From Girardinichthys multiradiatus (Eukaryota; Chordata; Actinopteri; Cyprinodontiformes; Goodeidae), in the NCBI RefSeq assembly GCF_021462225.1, contig NC_061817.1:15033810-15097809 (forward strand): a stretch of 64,000 nt of DNA, written 5' to 3'. The position numbers and the translations under genes are program-made. Positions 53,783-64,000 of the stretch are shown in pieces (position 1 is the first letter of the stretch; each line of letters opens with the position of its first letter). The notes under the pieces are model-generated. The model was not told the DNA's origin. It saw nothing but the letters and a program-made list of their open reading frames with translations, and did no database searches.

Positions 53783-54439
53783 GATTAGGTGTGATTTAAC
53801 CCTGAATGAAGACCTTTCCAGTTCTGTTGCATCAGCGTCAGGCAGGCCTCTTTGTGGCTTTACGCTGGAAGATCGCAGTCTGGTGATAGCACTATTTTTA
53901 GTCAGCTGTTCATGAGAAGGGGACATATTAGCTAGCTTCTAAGAGAGCCACACCTAAAGGTGATATAAGACTCCTCCATTTAGAACTATTATAAATCACA
54001 GATTATTTCACGGTATACATATGTGCTTTAACTTATTTTTACTAACACCTATTATATTATTATAAACAAATTACATAAATTCCAAGTCAGAACAAAAAAA
54101 CAACATATTTGTCACGGCGTTACAGTCAGATGGTCCCGTGATTGTTGAAAATTAATCATTTAATTTGATTCACATAATTATGTCACAATAATTTAGTTCT
54201 GGTTATATTTTCTAGTAATGTAAACATGACTAGTTTAATATTAAAATGCATAGTTGAGCTTTATATAACCTCACAGCAGGAGGCTGCCAGCGCAACTTAA
54301 AATGTCACAAAAAATTTGCATTTAAAATAGGTTTTGACCGGTTGAGGTACGTGGTAAAAAACTGTAAATCGATGCAAAGTTTTGGGCCTACTTTTCTGAT
54401 CGAAATAATTATTAATACATGGCATTAAAAACAACTCAC

Positions 54440-54545
54440 CGATGTCATCAAAGGCTGGAAAAGAGAAGGGATATTCAGTCAGGGCCTTCAGGAGATCAGG
54501 AATGTCGTTTCTTTCCCCAAAGAGGATTTCACTCGTTGCTGACAT
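54440..54545 (-). CDS. tef: tef alternative distal first exon (35 codons plus one base)
   Basis: ATG at 54545-54543 opens a 35-residue N-terminus containing IPDLLKALTEYPFSFPAFDD, then the donor G/gtgagt at 54440/54439. The split phase (one base, G) is the same as that of the proximal first exon, so it joins the acceptor at 39853 to give GAC and the frame continues as D-IEKEKQ; the product would be 357 residues. Human TEF is known to have isoforms with alternative first exons, one with a short hydrophobic LLK-type start, and this exon resembles that type. No other exon acceptor for it is apparent on the minus strand before tef. The intron would be 14.6 kb and contains the palindromic element. 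Transcript support is lacking, so it is inference from phase, orientation and motif. Confidence 0.7.
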
Positions 54546-54890
54546 GATGAACTAACAGTGACGCACTTGCTCCTGTCGAAAAAACTGCTCCCACTAGATC
54601 CTCAAAGTACGAAGCAAACCCCGTATATGCGCTCAGCAACTCACTTATTTCACTTTTCACTAACTTCTCTGCATCACAGGGGCGTCTGCATGTGTCCCAA
54701 GTATTTGGGATTTAATTTGCAGAAGTCACGCCCCCAAACTGTGTGGACGTGAAGACTTACACACTCGCCTTTCAGTTGAGTTGCAGAGCCAATCAGAAAA
54801 CGGGAGGCAGGTCCTGAAACCAACAACAACAGCAGGATTCTGCTGGAGCTGGTTTCTGCACACCATGAACGTCTGCACGTGCGGTGCAAA
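54546..54890 (-). promoter_or_regulatory. putative distal tef promoter
   Basis: Upstream of the distal first exon: a GC box-like CACGCCCCC at about 54727 and a CACGTG E-box at 54876-54881. No TATA. Inferred from its position only. Confidence 0.35.
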
Positions 54891-54964
54891 GCAGATGTTT
54901 ACAAGAGGCATGCAGCGACACCTGGTGTCTGACGCAGGCAGTGCCACACAGAGACTAGGCTTAG

Positions 54965-55450
54965 AACATCTTAAAGTCAAAATCAGCTTTATTCGTCAAA
55001 TGTGTGTACAAAAACAAAGAACTTGACTTCGGTTCCACCTTGCTTTCAGTGAACACATTTGAAATATATATATATATATATTTTTTTTTAAATGAACTTT
55101 CCTAACACCTAGACCTGTACAATTCCTGAATGGAGGAAAGGTGAGACCTGATGATTCTCTCTGTAGAACTAATTGTTTGTTACAGTTTGGACCTGTCCTA
55201 TTGTGTGGATAAGCCAAACCACACAGTGATGGTTGTACACAGGACAGATTGAATGGTTCAGTAGCTCAAAGGATTTGATGACCACAGATGTCAAGGCAAC
55301 AGGTCTGTAGTCATTTAATCCTGTGATGGTGTGTTTCTTGGGAACAGGGATTATGGTGGAACATGCCAAGTGGGAGGGAACCTCCCACAGCTCCAGAGGC
55401 TTGTTGAAGATCTGAGTGAAGATGGGGGGAGACAACGTCAGGTCCTGGAG
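54965..55450 (-). pseudogene. LINE fragment with tail
   Basis: The tail AATCAGCTTTATTCGTCAAA with GAACTTGACTTCGGT (54980-55035) is the family tail also found in the palindrome arms. The minus-strand frame 55435-55169 shows [20 protein letters not shown] then [14 protein letters not shown], the start of the LINE reverse transcriptase. The fragments are collapsed together. Dead copy upstream of the distal tef exon. Confidence 0.7.
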
Positions 55451-55754
55451 ATTTCCTGGTCTTCTAATGCTGAAAAAGCCTATTTACATCTTCCTCAGAG
55501 ATTTTAAATCCAGGCAGAGAGTCTGTGGACAGAAGGGTGGTTGGTGCTAGATTTTCCAATTCAAATTTTAAAGTTTCACAAAAGCTTCACTATAATAAAA
55601 ATGTGTTTATCTGAAGCAGATGGACTTAATCCAGCACACTAGTTTCAGTTTTATGCCAGACAGAAATGATCAATTTTTATAAATGGGTAGTTTTAAAGTA
55701 TTATTCTAAATTTGTTTACAGCTCCGTCATTAATTCCATAATCTAAATAAAATG

Positions 55755-56765
55755 CCACCAGAAAGTATTCAGATACCTTCAACCATTCCACATTTAGATT
55801 TTTTTGTTTTCGAAAATCTATACAGTAACCCAAAATGAGCCTTGCTTTTTAAAATGTACAATTGTTAATCCAGTCCTTCATAAATATTCACACCCATTGT
55901 CGAAGGTCCTTTGGCAGCAATGACATACAGATCTTGGATATTTCTACAAGCTTATAAAACTGTTTTGGAGTGCCTTTTACCATTCTTCTATGCAGATCCT
56001 CTCAAGCTCAGTCAGGTTGGATGGGCAGTGTCAGTAAACAGCTGCTTTTAGGTATTTCCAGAGATGATCAGTTGAATTTAGGTCCAGGCTTTAGTAGGGC
56101 CACTCATCCTGGGTGTGTGCCTTAGGCCATTGTTGTGGTGGAAGATGAATCATTGCTTCAGTCAGAGGTCCAGAGTCCTCTGAAGAAGGTTAAGGATCTC
56201 TATGTATGTTGCTGGTGTTATCTCACTCTCTTTGCTGACTAGTAGCCCAGTTCCTGCCGCACAAAAACAACCCCACAGCATGATGCTGCAACCACCGCGC
56301 TATATTTCAGCAAGGATAGTGTTGAGCCCTGTGATTAGCAATACCTGTTTTGGCTGAAAATCTTGGAAAATTAGCTGTTTGAACTGGATGGTCCTATCTC
56401 CACAAAGTAAGAATGGAACTGGTGCTTCTAGTTCACCTCTCCGATCAATCCCCTTCTTCTCCAATTAACTCAGCTTGGTCATGCAGCCAGATCTAGGGAG
56501 GGTCCTAGTGGCTCCAAACTTCTTTAATTTCCTTCTACAGACAGTTCATTGGACTTGATTACCTGTGTTTTTTGCTGATACCTACAGTCAACTGTGAGAC
56601 CTTATGTATTCTAATCTGTTCCACTTCATATGTCCACACAACTGAAACAATTGGGTGGACTACATTTAAGCTGTGAGAGGTCCTCAAGGATGACAAGTGG
56701 AAACAGATGCACCTGAGCTTAATTTTAAATGTCATATCAGAATGTCTTAATACCTCTGTACCCAT
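55755..56765 (-). repeat. degenerate Tc1-like DNA transposon
   Basis: Contains TTCTATGCAGATCCTCTCAA, CAGGTTGGATGGGCAGTGTC, CCCACAGCATGATGCTGCAA (56272) and the ending CAGAATGTCTTAATACC, landmarks of a widespread fish DNA transposon family. Left and right ends (AAAGTATTCAGATACC at 55763 and the inverse near 56745) are inverted. No coding frame left. Confidence 0.6.
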
Positions 56766-56774
56766 TATGTAAAA

Positions 56775-57185
56775 TTATACAAGACGTTCAAGTTCAGGAA
56801 CATTTATTATCCCCTAAGGTCAACTGATTTTAGAGCAACAGTTTAAAAACAAAAACACCATGTGACAAACATTTGCTCAAAATCACAACTCATTTAGAAA
56901 TCTAAGAGCTGCAAAAACAAATGAATTTTCCGTCTTATAGTCCTACATCTTGGCACCAGAGATCTGCGCCTGGACGGAAGCAGCTTGAACTCACGACGCA
57001 GTGGGTGTTCTGGATCCACCAGGATCATTCTGGATTTCTTGACTGACCTTATCTTGTACTTTTCATTCAAGCTATTTAAGGCTGAGCTGGCAATTTTACA
57101 ACACACTTTATCAATCCCCAACAGTTTGTTTCTTTTCTTGCCAAAAAAACCCAGCAGATAAAGTTGAATAGATTCATTAAAAAAA
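56775..57185 (-). pseudogene. LINE 3' end (ORF2 C-terminus)
   Basis: The minus-strand frame 57205-56894 ends with KSRMILVDPEHPLRREFKLL then PSRRRSLVPRCRTIRRK, the C-terminal block of L2/Rex-like LINE ORF2. A tail with TTCAGGAACATTTATTATCC follows at 56790-56815. 5'-truncated. Confidence 0.65.
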
Positions 57186-57189
57186 AGAA

Positions 57190-57570
57190 TAAAACATCCA
57201 TCCATCTTTAATAGCGCTTACTCCATACTAGGTCACGGGGAAGCTGGTGCCTATCTCCAGCAGTCTAAGGGCGAGAGGCGGGGTACACCCTGGACAGGTC
57301 ACCAGTCCATCACAGGGTAACACAGAGACATACAGGACAAACAACAATGCACACACTCATATCTAAGGACAATTTAGAGAGACCAATTAACCTAATAGTC
57401 ATGTTTTGGGACTGTGGGAGGAAGCCTGAGTACCTGGTGAGAACCCACCCATGCACGGGGAGAACATGCAAACTCCATGCAGGAAGACCCTCGGCCAGGA
57501 GTCAAACCCACGACCTTCTTGCTGCAAGGCAGCAACAGTGCTACCAACTGTGCCACCGTGTAGCGCAGAA
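57190..57570 (-). repeat. fish interspersed repeat, near-complete copy
   Basis: Begins CCATCCATCTTTAATAGCGC and runs through GGGCGAGAGGCGGGGTACAC, GGAGAACATGCAAACTCCAT and GTGCTACCAACTGTGCCACC. Same family as 59100-59455 (opposite strand) and 11545-11768. Confidence 0.7.
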
Positions 57571-57639
57571 AAAAAATATATAGAAAAAAACATTTGAATA
57601 AAAAAGTAATATTCACATTAAAACTGCACAGCTTGGGCA

Positions 57640-57825
57640 CAGTGTGGTTTCCTTAGGGGGTTGACCCATATACAGAGGCATTAGTCCTCAAAGCGGCCGT
57701 ATCGGGTTCGAGTCCCGACCCCAGCGTCATTTGCAGCATGTCTTCCCTCTCTCTCTGCCCCCATTTCCTGTCTGTCTACTTTCAGAAAATACTAAAAATA
57801 AAGGCCACGAGTGCCGCAAAAAAAC
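57640..57825 (+). repeat. tRNA-derived SINE
   Basis: A tRNA-like head with a good B box (GGGTTCGAGTCCC, 57709-57721), then CATTTGCAGCATGTCTTCCC, pyrimidine-rich body and an A-rich AAATAAAGGC...GCAAAAAAA tail. The A box is poor. Body related to the SINE at 1008. Confidence 0.65.
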
Positions 57826-57844
57826 CGAGCAGCTTCTGATAAAA

Positions 57845-58210
57845 ATATATTTGCCGATAAGCCGCCTTACAGAGTGAGTCCACATGGACTTCAAATGTCA
57901 ACACTGTCATCAGGGACAGTTCCCAGGCATTTATACTGGCTCACAATGCCAACATTATCACCAGAGATGACCACAACAGTGCTGTCTTTTCTAAAATCAA
58001 TAACCATTTCCTTTGTCTTTGAGACTCACTCCAGTCAGTGAACTCTCTGACCGCTGGCCCGTGATCAGGATCATCGCTGCTGAGGAGGGACAGGATGACA
58101 GGTTCATCAGCAAACTTTGAAATGTGATGCTATGAACACTGGCTGTGACACTCGGTATATTAAATTAAAAAAGGCGAGAGGACACACCCCTGAGAGGACC
58201 AGGTAAACTT
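57845..58210 (-). pseudogene. LINE reverse transcriptase C-terminal fragment
   Basis: The minus strand near 58010-57850 encodes KEMVIDFRKDSTVVVISGDN and then VSQYKCLG, the thumb region that follows the YADD box in L2/Rex LINEs. Broken into short frames. Confidence 0.55.
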
Positions 58211-59099
58211 GACTTGGTTATGTGTTTATAATCATTTTCCTGCTGAAAGACCAAATGATGACCTGTGTACAGATTTCTGGTAGAATCCATCAAAATTTTA
58301 TTTCATATCTTTTATGATGCCACACACTCTAACAAGGTTTCCATGGTCTTTGGAAGAAAAACAGGCCCACATGTTAATCATTTGGTTTAGTACTTGTTGC
58401 TAAATTGTTCATCTCATGGTTCCAGTTAAGGTCCCAGAAGAGTTCAGCAAACTCCACGTTTATGCTTGTGATGGTAGAACAAAAAAGGCTTTTCTCCATC
58501 ATCACTCCCAATAAACTAGTCTGAATGCAGAAAGTCTAATTAGTGAGACTCTTTGCTGCAGTTCTGCCGCAGTGAACTTTGGAGTTTTTTTTCTTAGCCT
58601 CTGTTAGCATCCAGTTCACTATGTGTGGGGCCAAAATAAACATGAGCCTTTGTCCAGTGTCTAGCCTAGTGGCTAAAAGAATTGGACCTCCATGTCATAT
58701 TTATTCCCCAGGGAAACAGAAAGTCAAGAATTACTAATCAGATTATAGAAATGGTTTTTCCAACTTTTTTTGTGTGAGATTATGCTAAAAAGATGGGTTT
58801 ATTATAAGGCCATTTAGACATCTTTAGCAGGAAGGCTTATAATAAATTTTTATTGGAACTGTAATCCTGGTATTCTCAGCCTAATCAGAATATATCCAGC
58901 TGTTTATTATTTGAAAAAACAAATAAATAAATAATTTCTGCATAATTAAGAAACGCATGAAGAAGGGAGAGAGATTAGATCTCAGTTTTGTGTGGGTTAT
59001 CCTCCGCCTCAGAAGTTCTAATTATGAAAGTCTTTGACAACAGGTTTCGTTGACAATTAATGTATTGTGAGAATGATATAAAAATGACCAAATCTGTTT
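58211..59099. other. spacer downstream of zc3h7b
   Basis: AT-rich; may include zc3h7b 3' UTR (an AATAAA in that orientation lies near 58697). No gene or classified repeat seen. Confidence 0.3.
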
Positions 59100-59455
59100 C
59101 ATAACTCACGGTGGTGCAGTTGCCTTGCAGAAAGAAGGTCCTGGGTTTGATTCCCGGTCTAGGGTCTTTCTGCATGGAGTTTGCATGTTCTCCCTGTGCA
59201 TTCCTGGGTTCTTACCGGGTATTCCGGCTTCCTCCCACAGTCCAAAGACATGCCTGTTAGGTTAATTGGTCACTATAAATTGCCCTCAGGTGTATGAATG
59301 AGTGTGTGCATGGTTGTTTGTGTGTTGCCCTGCGATGGACTGGCGACTTGTCCAGGGTGAACCCTGCCTCTCGCCCATAGACTGCTGGAGATAGGCACCA
59401 GCTTCCCCGTGACCTAGTATGGAATAAGCGGTAGAAAATGACTTGACTGACTGAC
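59100..59455 (+). repeat. fish interspersed repeat, near-complete copy (opposite strand to 57190)
   Basis: From CTCACGGTGGTGCAGTTGCC through TGGGTTTGATTCCCGG, CATGGAGTTTGCATGTTCTC, GTTAGGTTAATTGGTCACTA and GACTGCTGGAGATAGGCACC to GAATAAGCGGTAGAAAATGA. Inverse orientation to 57190-57570. Confidence 0.7.
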
Positions 59456-59889
59456 AAACTTCAGTCTATGCTGATCGAACAATGGGTGCTATGGAAAAAA
59501 TCCAAGCAGAGCAGGAAACAGGAAAAAAACATACCAAATGTAGGTTGAATAAGAACCTTTAAAAATCTTCGACAATGGATTCTGATTCTTTTAGGGCAGC
59601 TACATATTTCACAGTGTTCTTGCATTGTTTATACATTACATTCAACGGACATTTTTCTTCACAACATGTTAATATAATGCGAAGAAGAGCAGTAAATGGG
59701 ATTCCAGACAATAAAACACTGATTAATTCAAATATATGGTGATTGCTTACTTTTGGTAAGGCGAATATGTCTGTGGTATATTTGGCTATCTGGAAATCCT
59801 GATTACTGTCCCTTTGGTTTCAGTTCAACAAGGCATGAAACAATCACACTGATAACTAGCTGGCTCCAAAAGTGGGTCACAAAGTCCCA

Positions 59890-62817
59890 TTATTCACACT
59901 CCTGAAGCAGAAAGTTATACTTCCCAAAGTCAAGCTCGTCAGGCATGATGAGCATGTCTTCCCTGGCTTTGGCCAACTTTTGTCGGAGAAAAACTCGTCT
60001 TTCGATCCACTCCTGGAGCTCCTCTTTACCATGAGCGTAGTCGCAGCTTACACCATCAGGACAGCTGCTGTCGATTCTGGTGTCACAAGCATTATGCTCA
60101 ATTAGTCATCATTTTTGATCACCATGTTGGCTTAAATCATATACTGCTGTATCTTAATGAACTGGCATACCATCAAAGAGTGCTTCTCTGAAAACTAGAA
60201 CATTATATAAGACCAATAATACAGAATTGTTATGTTATGGACCAGCAAAAAAAGGACAAGAAAAATCCTAGGAGTTGATGCAACAGAAAGCACAAAGTAA
60301 CCAGATCCAGAGCTTACTTGGGGCAGATTTTAAAACATGTTCCAGGGAAGCGGTAGCTCCACGTCAGAACCTCGTCCTCTCCCTCACAGCTGAACACTCG
60401 GTCTTTGTGCTTCTCAGAAGAAATGTGCTGCTGCCACTGCTGCTCACTGTTGCTGTGTTTACCGCACAGACGGCAGTGGAAGCCATTCTAAAACACAGAG
60501 AGGATTCATGTTGAAAAGCTCCTTTTCTATTTCAACGCTAATATAGAAATAAACAAATCCTTAACCCACCAGTGGCTCAGCATTGTCGGTTGGCATGGCG
60601 ATGAATTTTTCCTCAGGGTTAGGCTGACTGAACATGGCTCCATCTGTTTGGCGGTTCTGAGGAGCTAAAGTCAGCCACATGTCGTATACTTGCTGCATGT
60701 CATGCACTGCAAACACAAACACAATTATCCTCTAACTATGAGGATGTTTAGCAAATCTGCTGCACTGCAATTAACAGCATTATTTCTAAATAAAAAGCAT
60801 CTAAAATGTCAATCAACCTCTACTTAACACCACGATCTTCTAACACTAGAAGGGGCTTGCATGCTAAAAAATATGTCTCAAAAACTGTACTCTTGAGTCC
60901 TTTCCCAGGTTTTATGTGGTTGCACATGAACCAACGCGCTTACAGTTGAGGTGAATCTATCATGATAGAAAAAAAAAAAGAAATTTAAATAAATGGGACA
61001 CACCTGGAGGAATCATACAAAATCTCCTGGAGTGAGGGATATAAATGTGATTTTGTAGAATCTATCATTTAGGATTTTTAAAGAGTAGGTCATCTTTTCC
61101 ATTTTAAAGATTTCCATAAAAACTTAGATCCATTCTTCTAGTTGTAGGGGTTGGGTTCTACAACCATCTTATAATTGTTTTCTAACTAGCTGCTATAAGG
61201 GCCTGAAGCAGTTTAAAAAATCTCCTTTTTTTTTTCCCCATCATTGTTACCTTACCCAAGCATTCATTTACTAACTCACATGTTATTTGAGTTTTAAACA
61301 CTGCATTTAACTCACTACTCACATGAACCCAGCATCTATTTAACTTGGGGCGTTGTTCGGACTGTCAAAGTATATGACAATATTTTGCTTCTATTGAACC
61401 ACATGCCTCCAGAACCCTGGGTTCACATCCCTATATTTGACCCAATAGGGACTCTGGAAATATCTAATAACATTTTTCCAACAACAGTCCCTGTTGAGTG
61501 GAGGATCACTGAGAGCAACATACAGACCCATTCAGTAAATTTGAACATTGTTGAAAAGTTCATTTATTTCAGTAACTTAGCTCACTAAGTCAAACACATT
61601 AACTGCACACAAACCGATGTTTTCAAGCCTTTATTTCTGTTAATTATGAGTATTTCAGCTTACCACAAGTGAAAACATGACATTTAAGATTAGTATATTA
61701 CATCAGACCAATAAAAAAAAAAACCCTATTTCATACGGAAATGTGGGTATTTTGAAAGGCATGTTTTACACGTGCTTAAAGATTGTTATTTTCAAAAATG
61801 ACCCTCAATCTGACAAACAATCCTCATCGGAACACATATTCTAATTTATTGAATATGACTGTATATTCTCCCAGTCCCCTTTAGATACATCTACGCTCCC
61901 ATTTTTCTTTTATGTGCAACGTGTTTTCAGTTTTGGCCTTAAACAGCACATCCTGGAGACAGCTTTGCTTACAGATGAAGTGTATGCCAGCCTTATAATT
62001 TTAAAAAGATTCTCTTTCAACTGGTGTAAAAGTTGAAACCTTACGATTCTTACTAATAAGCATCATCCGAAGGAACCTGAAAAGGTCTGTCTGGATTGTA
62101 GGCTCTGGAAACTGTATAGTGTGTTTGTCCACAATTAAAATGTTGTAATAATTCCTGCTAGGCTGAAAGTCTGTGTCATAAGCACACCATCCTAATATTT
62201 TTAGCATATTGTCAATCTTACAGGTCTTAATAACTTTCTGCCATATTTTTAGTGTGTGATTTCTCCAAGCATTTGACCCTTCCAGTTGGTCTGCTAAGCC
62301 TTTATCTGTGGAGCCTGTAAGTGGAAATTTGTGGATGAATGCATTTCTATTGTCTTCCATTCGGCTTCGTAATCGTGAGTGCACCAGTGTAGCGTGGGAA
62401 TTAATTGTGAGGCATAAAAATCTTAAACTGGGGATTGCTGCTCCCCCTTTTTCCCCTCCCTAATATTAGGACTGGGAAGCAGATTCTTGGTTTCTTTCCC
62501 TGCCGAATGAAGAGAGAGATCCATTTATACAATTTCCTTAAATTGGGTGTTGCTCACCTATACATAAAGCAGTCATGGCAATATGTTCATTTTTACTGTA
62601 TTCATCCTCGATTTTAAGTCTTAGAAGGGAATCTGAATTTATTTTTGGTTGATAGTAGGTATGTAATTTGCTTGTGATAATTTGTGCAAAGGGATTTTAA
62701 TCACTCACAGTCGTTGTTTTTCATGTACATCCACATCTCCTTCTCCTCTAGGCTGTGGGCAAAGGTGCAGATTCCAATGTAGTTGCATTTCCTCTTCTCC
62801 AGAATCTGTGCACATAT
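59890..62817 (-). CDS. zc3h7b: CCCH zinc-finger protein, C-terminal four exons (ZC3H7B-like), continues past window
   Basis: Exons in transcript order: 62817-62709, 60706-60570, 60487-60318, 60076-59890 (TAA at 59892-59890). Phases join cleanly. The first contains a classic CCCH finger, C-x8-C-x5-C-x3-H (CAQILEKRKCNYIGICTFAH). The second is helical (HDMQQVYDMWLTLAPQNRQ). The third has a C2H2-type finger (FHCRLCGKHS through HISSEKH). The last finishes with a second CCCH-like finger (CPDGVSCDYAH) and EDMLIMPDELDFGKYNFLLQ. This order of CCCH, C2H2 and CCCH fingers is that of ZC3H7 proteins, which bind RNA and have been linked to miRNA maturation. B rather than A is chosen because ZC3H7B lies next to TEF, on the same strand, in human 22q13. 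The 5' two thirds, including any TPR part, lie beyond 64000. Confidence 0.82.
60707..62000. other. zc3h7b intron, left part
   Basis: Non-coding, AT-rich; no recognised element. Confidence 0.35.
62000..62625 (-). pseudogene. L1-like LINE ORF2 C-terminal fragment
   Basis: The minus-strand frame 62384-62001 has WRNHTLKIWQKVIKTCKIDN and ILGWCAYDTDFQPSRNYYNI, the region of fish L1-type ORF2 after the reverse transcriptase. Upstream, 62625-62440 on the same strand has ISLFIRQGKKPRI in another frame, the preceding L1 block. It lies inside a zc3h7b intron. Confidence 0.6.
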
Positions 62818-62849
62818 CTGACAGAATAAAGGTTGTCAATAATATATGT

Positions 62850-63990
62850 AAAGTTGCAAAAGTATTCATACCCCTTGACTTTTCCTGATTTTGTCATGTC
62901 ACAATCACCAAGTTCTTTGTTCTTTGGTTCAATGTTCTGCGATAGACCAGGACAAAATGGTGCATAATGGTGAACAGAAAGAAATATACATGGCCTTTAA
63001 CATTTTTTTAGAAATAAAAATCTGAAAACTGTGGAGTGTTTTTGTATTTATCAGTGAGGCAGCCCAGAGGCCCAACTCAAGAGGTGCTGTTAAGACCCAT
63101 AGCTCGGGTGGGAAAATCTCCCTGAGCTCATTTAAGACCAGGAGTTGCATAAACAGATTATCCGTTTTTGACCGTTTTTTGGAAATGGTGACGGAAAAAT
63201 CTGACGGACATCCGTCATTTTGACAGATTGCAATTCATACCCCTGACCACTTGGCGGCAAGTCAGCGTATTAATTTGCTGTTTGCTACCGCAGGGGCGCT
63301 GAAGCAGAGTGCTTTCCGGAAATGTTCCGTTTTCAAAACTTTGTCTGAAGTGGCGCTTGTAATTCCATCTCTAGTGTGGCGACAGAGCGCCGATTCAGGC
63401 TCCAGGACAACATCAAACCAGCCACGAGAAGTCGTCCGTCGAAGTGCAATCCTCATGACAACAGCCTCTGTAGCAATCCCACTCCAGACATTTGATTTAC
63501 ACGCAGACGGCTGGCTGTGCACTTCAGGTTCATGCAGACCAGGAGGAAGTTGCGTGACTGTGTTCAGGTCGCAGCAGGTGATCGGTTCATATTTTAAATG
63601 CAATCATTTAATTTAATTGGTTATGTGTAGTTACTGGGACCACAGTCATTGTTTTTTATCACTGCAGAGAAAACGTTAAATGTATTTATCTGGATGATGT
63701 GGAGTCTCTGTTCAGCTTGTTCAGACTGAATATTAATTAAAATAAACAATAAAAAATGAATGTTATTGACTGTTTAATGGGTAAAACGGGTAAAAATAGA
63801 TTAGCTTTTTTTTACCCTGTCAGTCAAAATGACGGACAACAATAGTCTAACGCAACCTCTGCTTAAGTCTTTCTTTTTAAAAGAAAATTTCACATCACAT
63901 AAAATACTCTGCCAGTTGTAGTTGTAAAAATACAAAATGCGGAAGTATGGAGGCGTGAATACTTTTGTAAGACAGTAGGTAAGTAAGTGC
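62850..63990. repeat. Tc1-like remnant split by a later insertion
   Basis: Left end GTTGCAAAAGTATTCATACC (62852) and right end GGCGTGAATACTTTTGTAAG (63952) are inverted fish Tc1 termini. The middle (about 63140-63890) is a different repeat listed separately. No transposase left. Confidence 0.5.
63140..63890. repeat. MITE-like insertion with short inverted words
   Basis: TCCGTCATTTTGACAG at about 63210 and the inverse CTGTCAGTCAAAATGACGGA at 63817 face each other. Between them are overlapping frames on both strands (63251-63616 and 63603-63262) without known domains, so a non-coding repeat is more likely. Confidence 0.4.
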
Positions 63991-64000
63991 AGGTCACAGG

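Larger units (their letters stand above)
52083..54296. other. tef distal intron, flank of the palindromic element
   Basis: AT-rich intron. Apart from the 96-bp direct repeat pair, no gene or classified element is recognised. Confidence 0.4.

Noticed and set aside
57690..57725. Functional tRNA gene
   Set aside because: Good B box only; the A box is poor, no cloverleaf can be drawn, and a SINE body and tail follow.
63251..63616. 121- and 113-codon frames on opposite strands near the window end
   Set aside because: They lie in a MITE-like repeat, share the same DNA and show no domain.

Overview
This window is nuclear DNA of a ray-finned (teleost) fish. The evidence is vertebrate split genes with GT-AG introns, a gene order matching human 22q13, and heavy loading with Tc1-type DNA transposons, tRNA-derived SINEs and LINE fragments typical of fish. 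The species cannot be fixed from sequence alone. || Layout. (1) 0.46-17.15 kb, minus strand: mitochondrial aconitase aco2. All 18 coding exons can be joined in phase into 781 codons. Its introns hold a nearly intact Tc1 element (DD34E), several Tc1 remnants, SINEs and a LINE fragment. (2) 17.2-22 kb: spacer with Tc1 remnants, including a second full-length Tc1 with D-x38-E spacing whose transposase has only two stop codons. (3) 22-28.4 kb, plus strand: a Tob/BTG anti-proliferative gene (tob2 by gene order), with a predicted non-coding first exon behind a TATA box, an uninterrupted 399-codon reading frame and a long 3' UTR. (4) 32.8-41.5 kb, minus strand: the PAR-bZIP factor tef, four coding exons from the proximal promoter, one intron with a GC donor. 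A phase-compatible alternative first exon lies 13 kb upstream, at 54.5 kb. (5) 59.9-62.8 kb and beyond the window edge, minus strand: the last four exons of a CCCH zinc-finger gene (zc3h7b by gene order). || The most unusual structure is a 9276-bp palindromic element at 42801-52076, inside the long intron between the two tef first exons. It has 3.6-kb near-identical inverted arms around a 2.0-kb centre, ends in AGAGAC/GTCTCT, and is flanked by an exact 6-bp duplication CATACC, so it moved as a unit. The 6-bp duplication, long inverted repeats and 5'-AG ends are the structural hallmarks of Polinton/Maverick elements, but none of their genes is visible. The arms carry mirrored hAT and LINE fossils. 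It looks like a non-autonomous or foldback element. || Gene relations: aco2, tef and zc3h7b share one strand and tob2 opposes them, as in human 22q13. PHF5A, which lies between ACO2 and TOB2 in mammals, is not seen. The tef promoter area has a cluster of CACGTG E-boxes, which fits its known clock-controlled expression.
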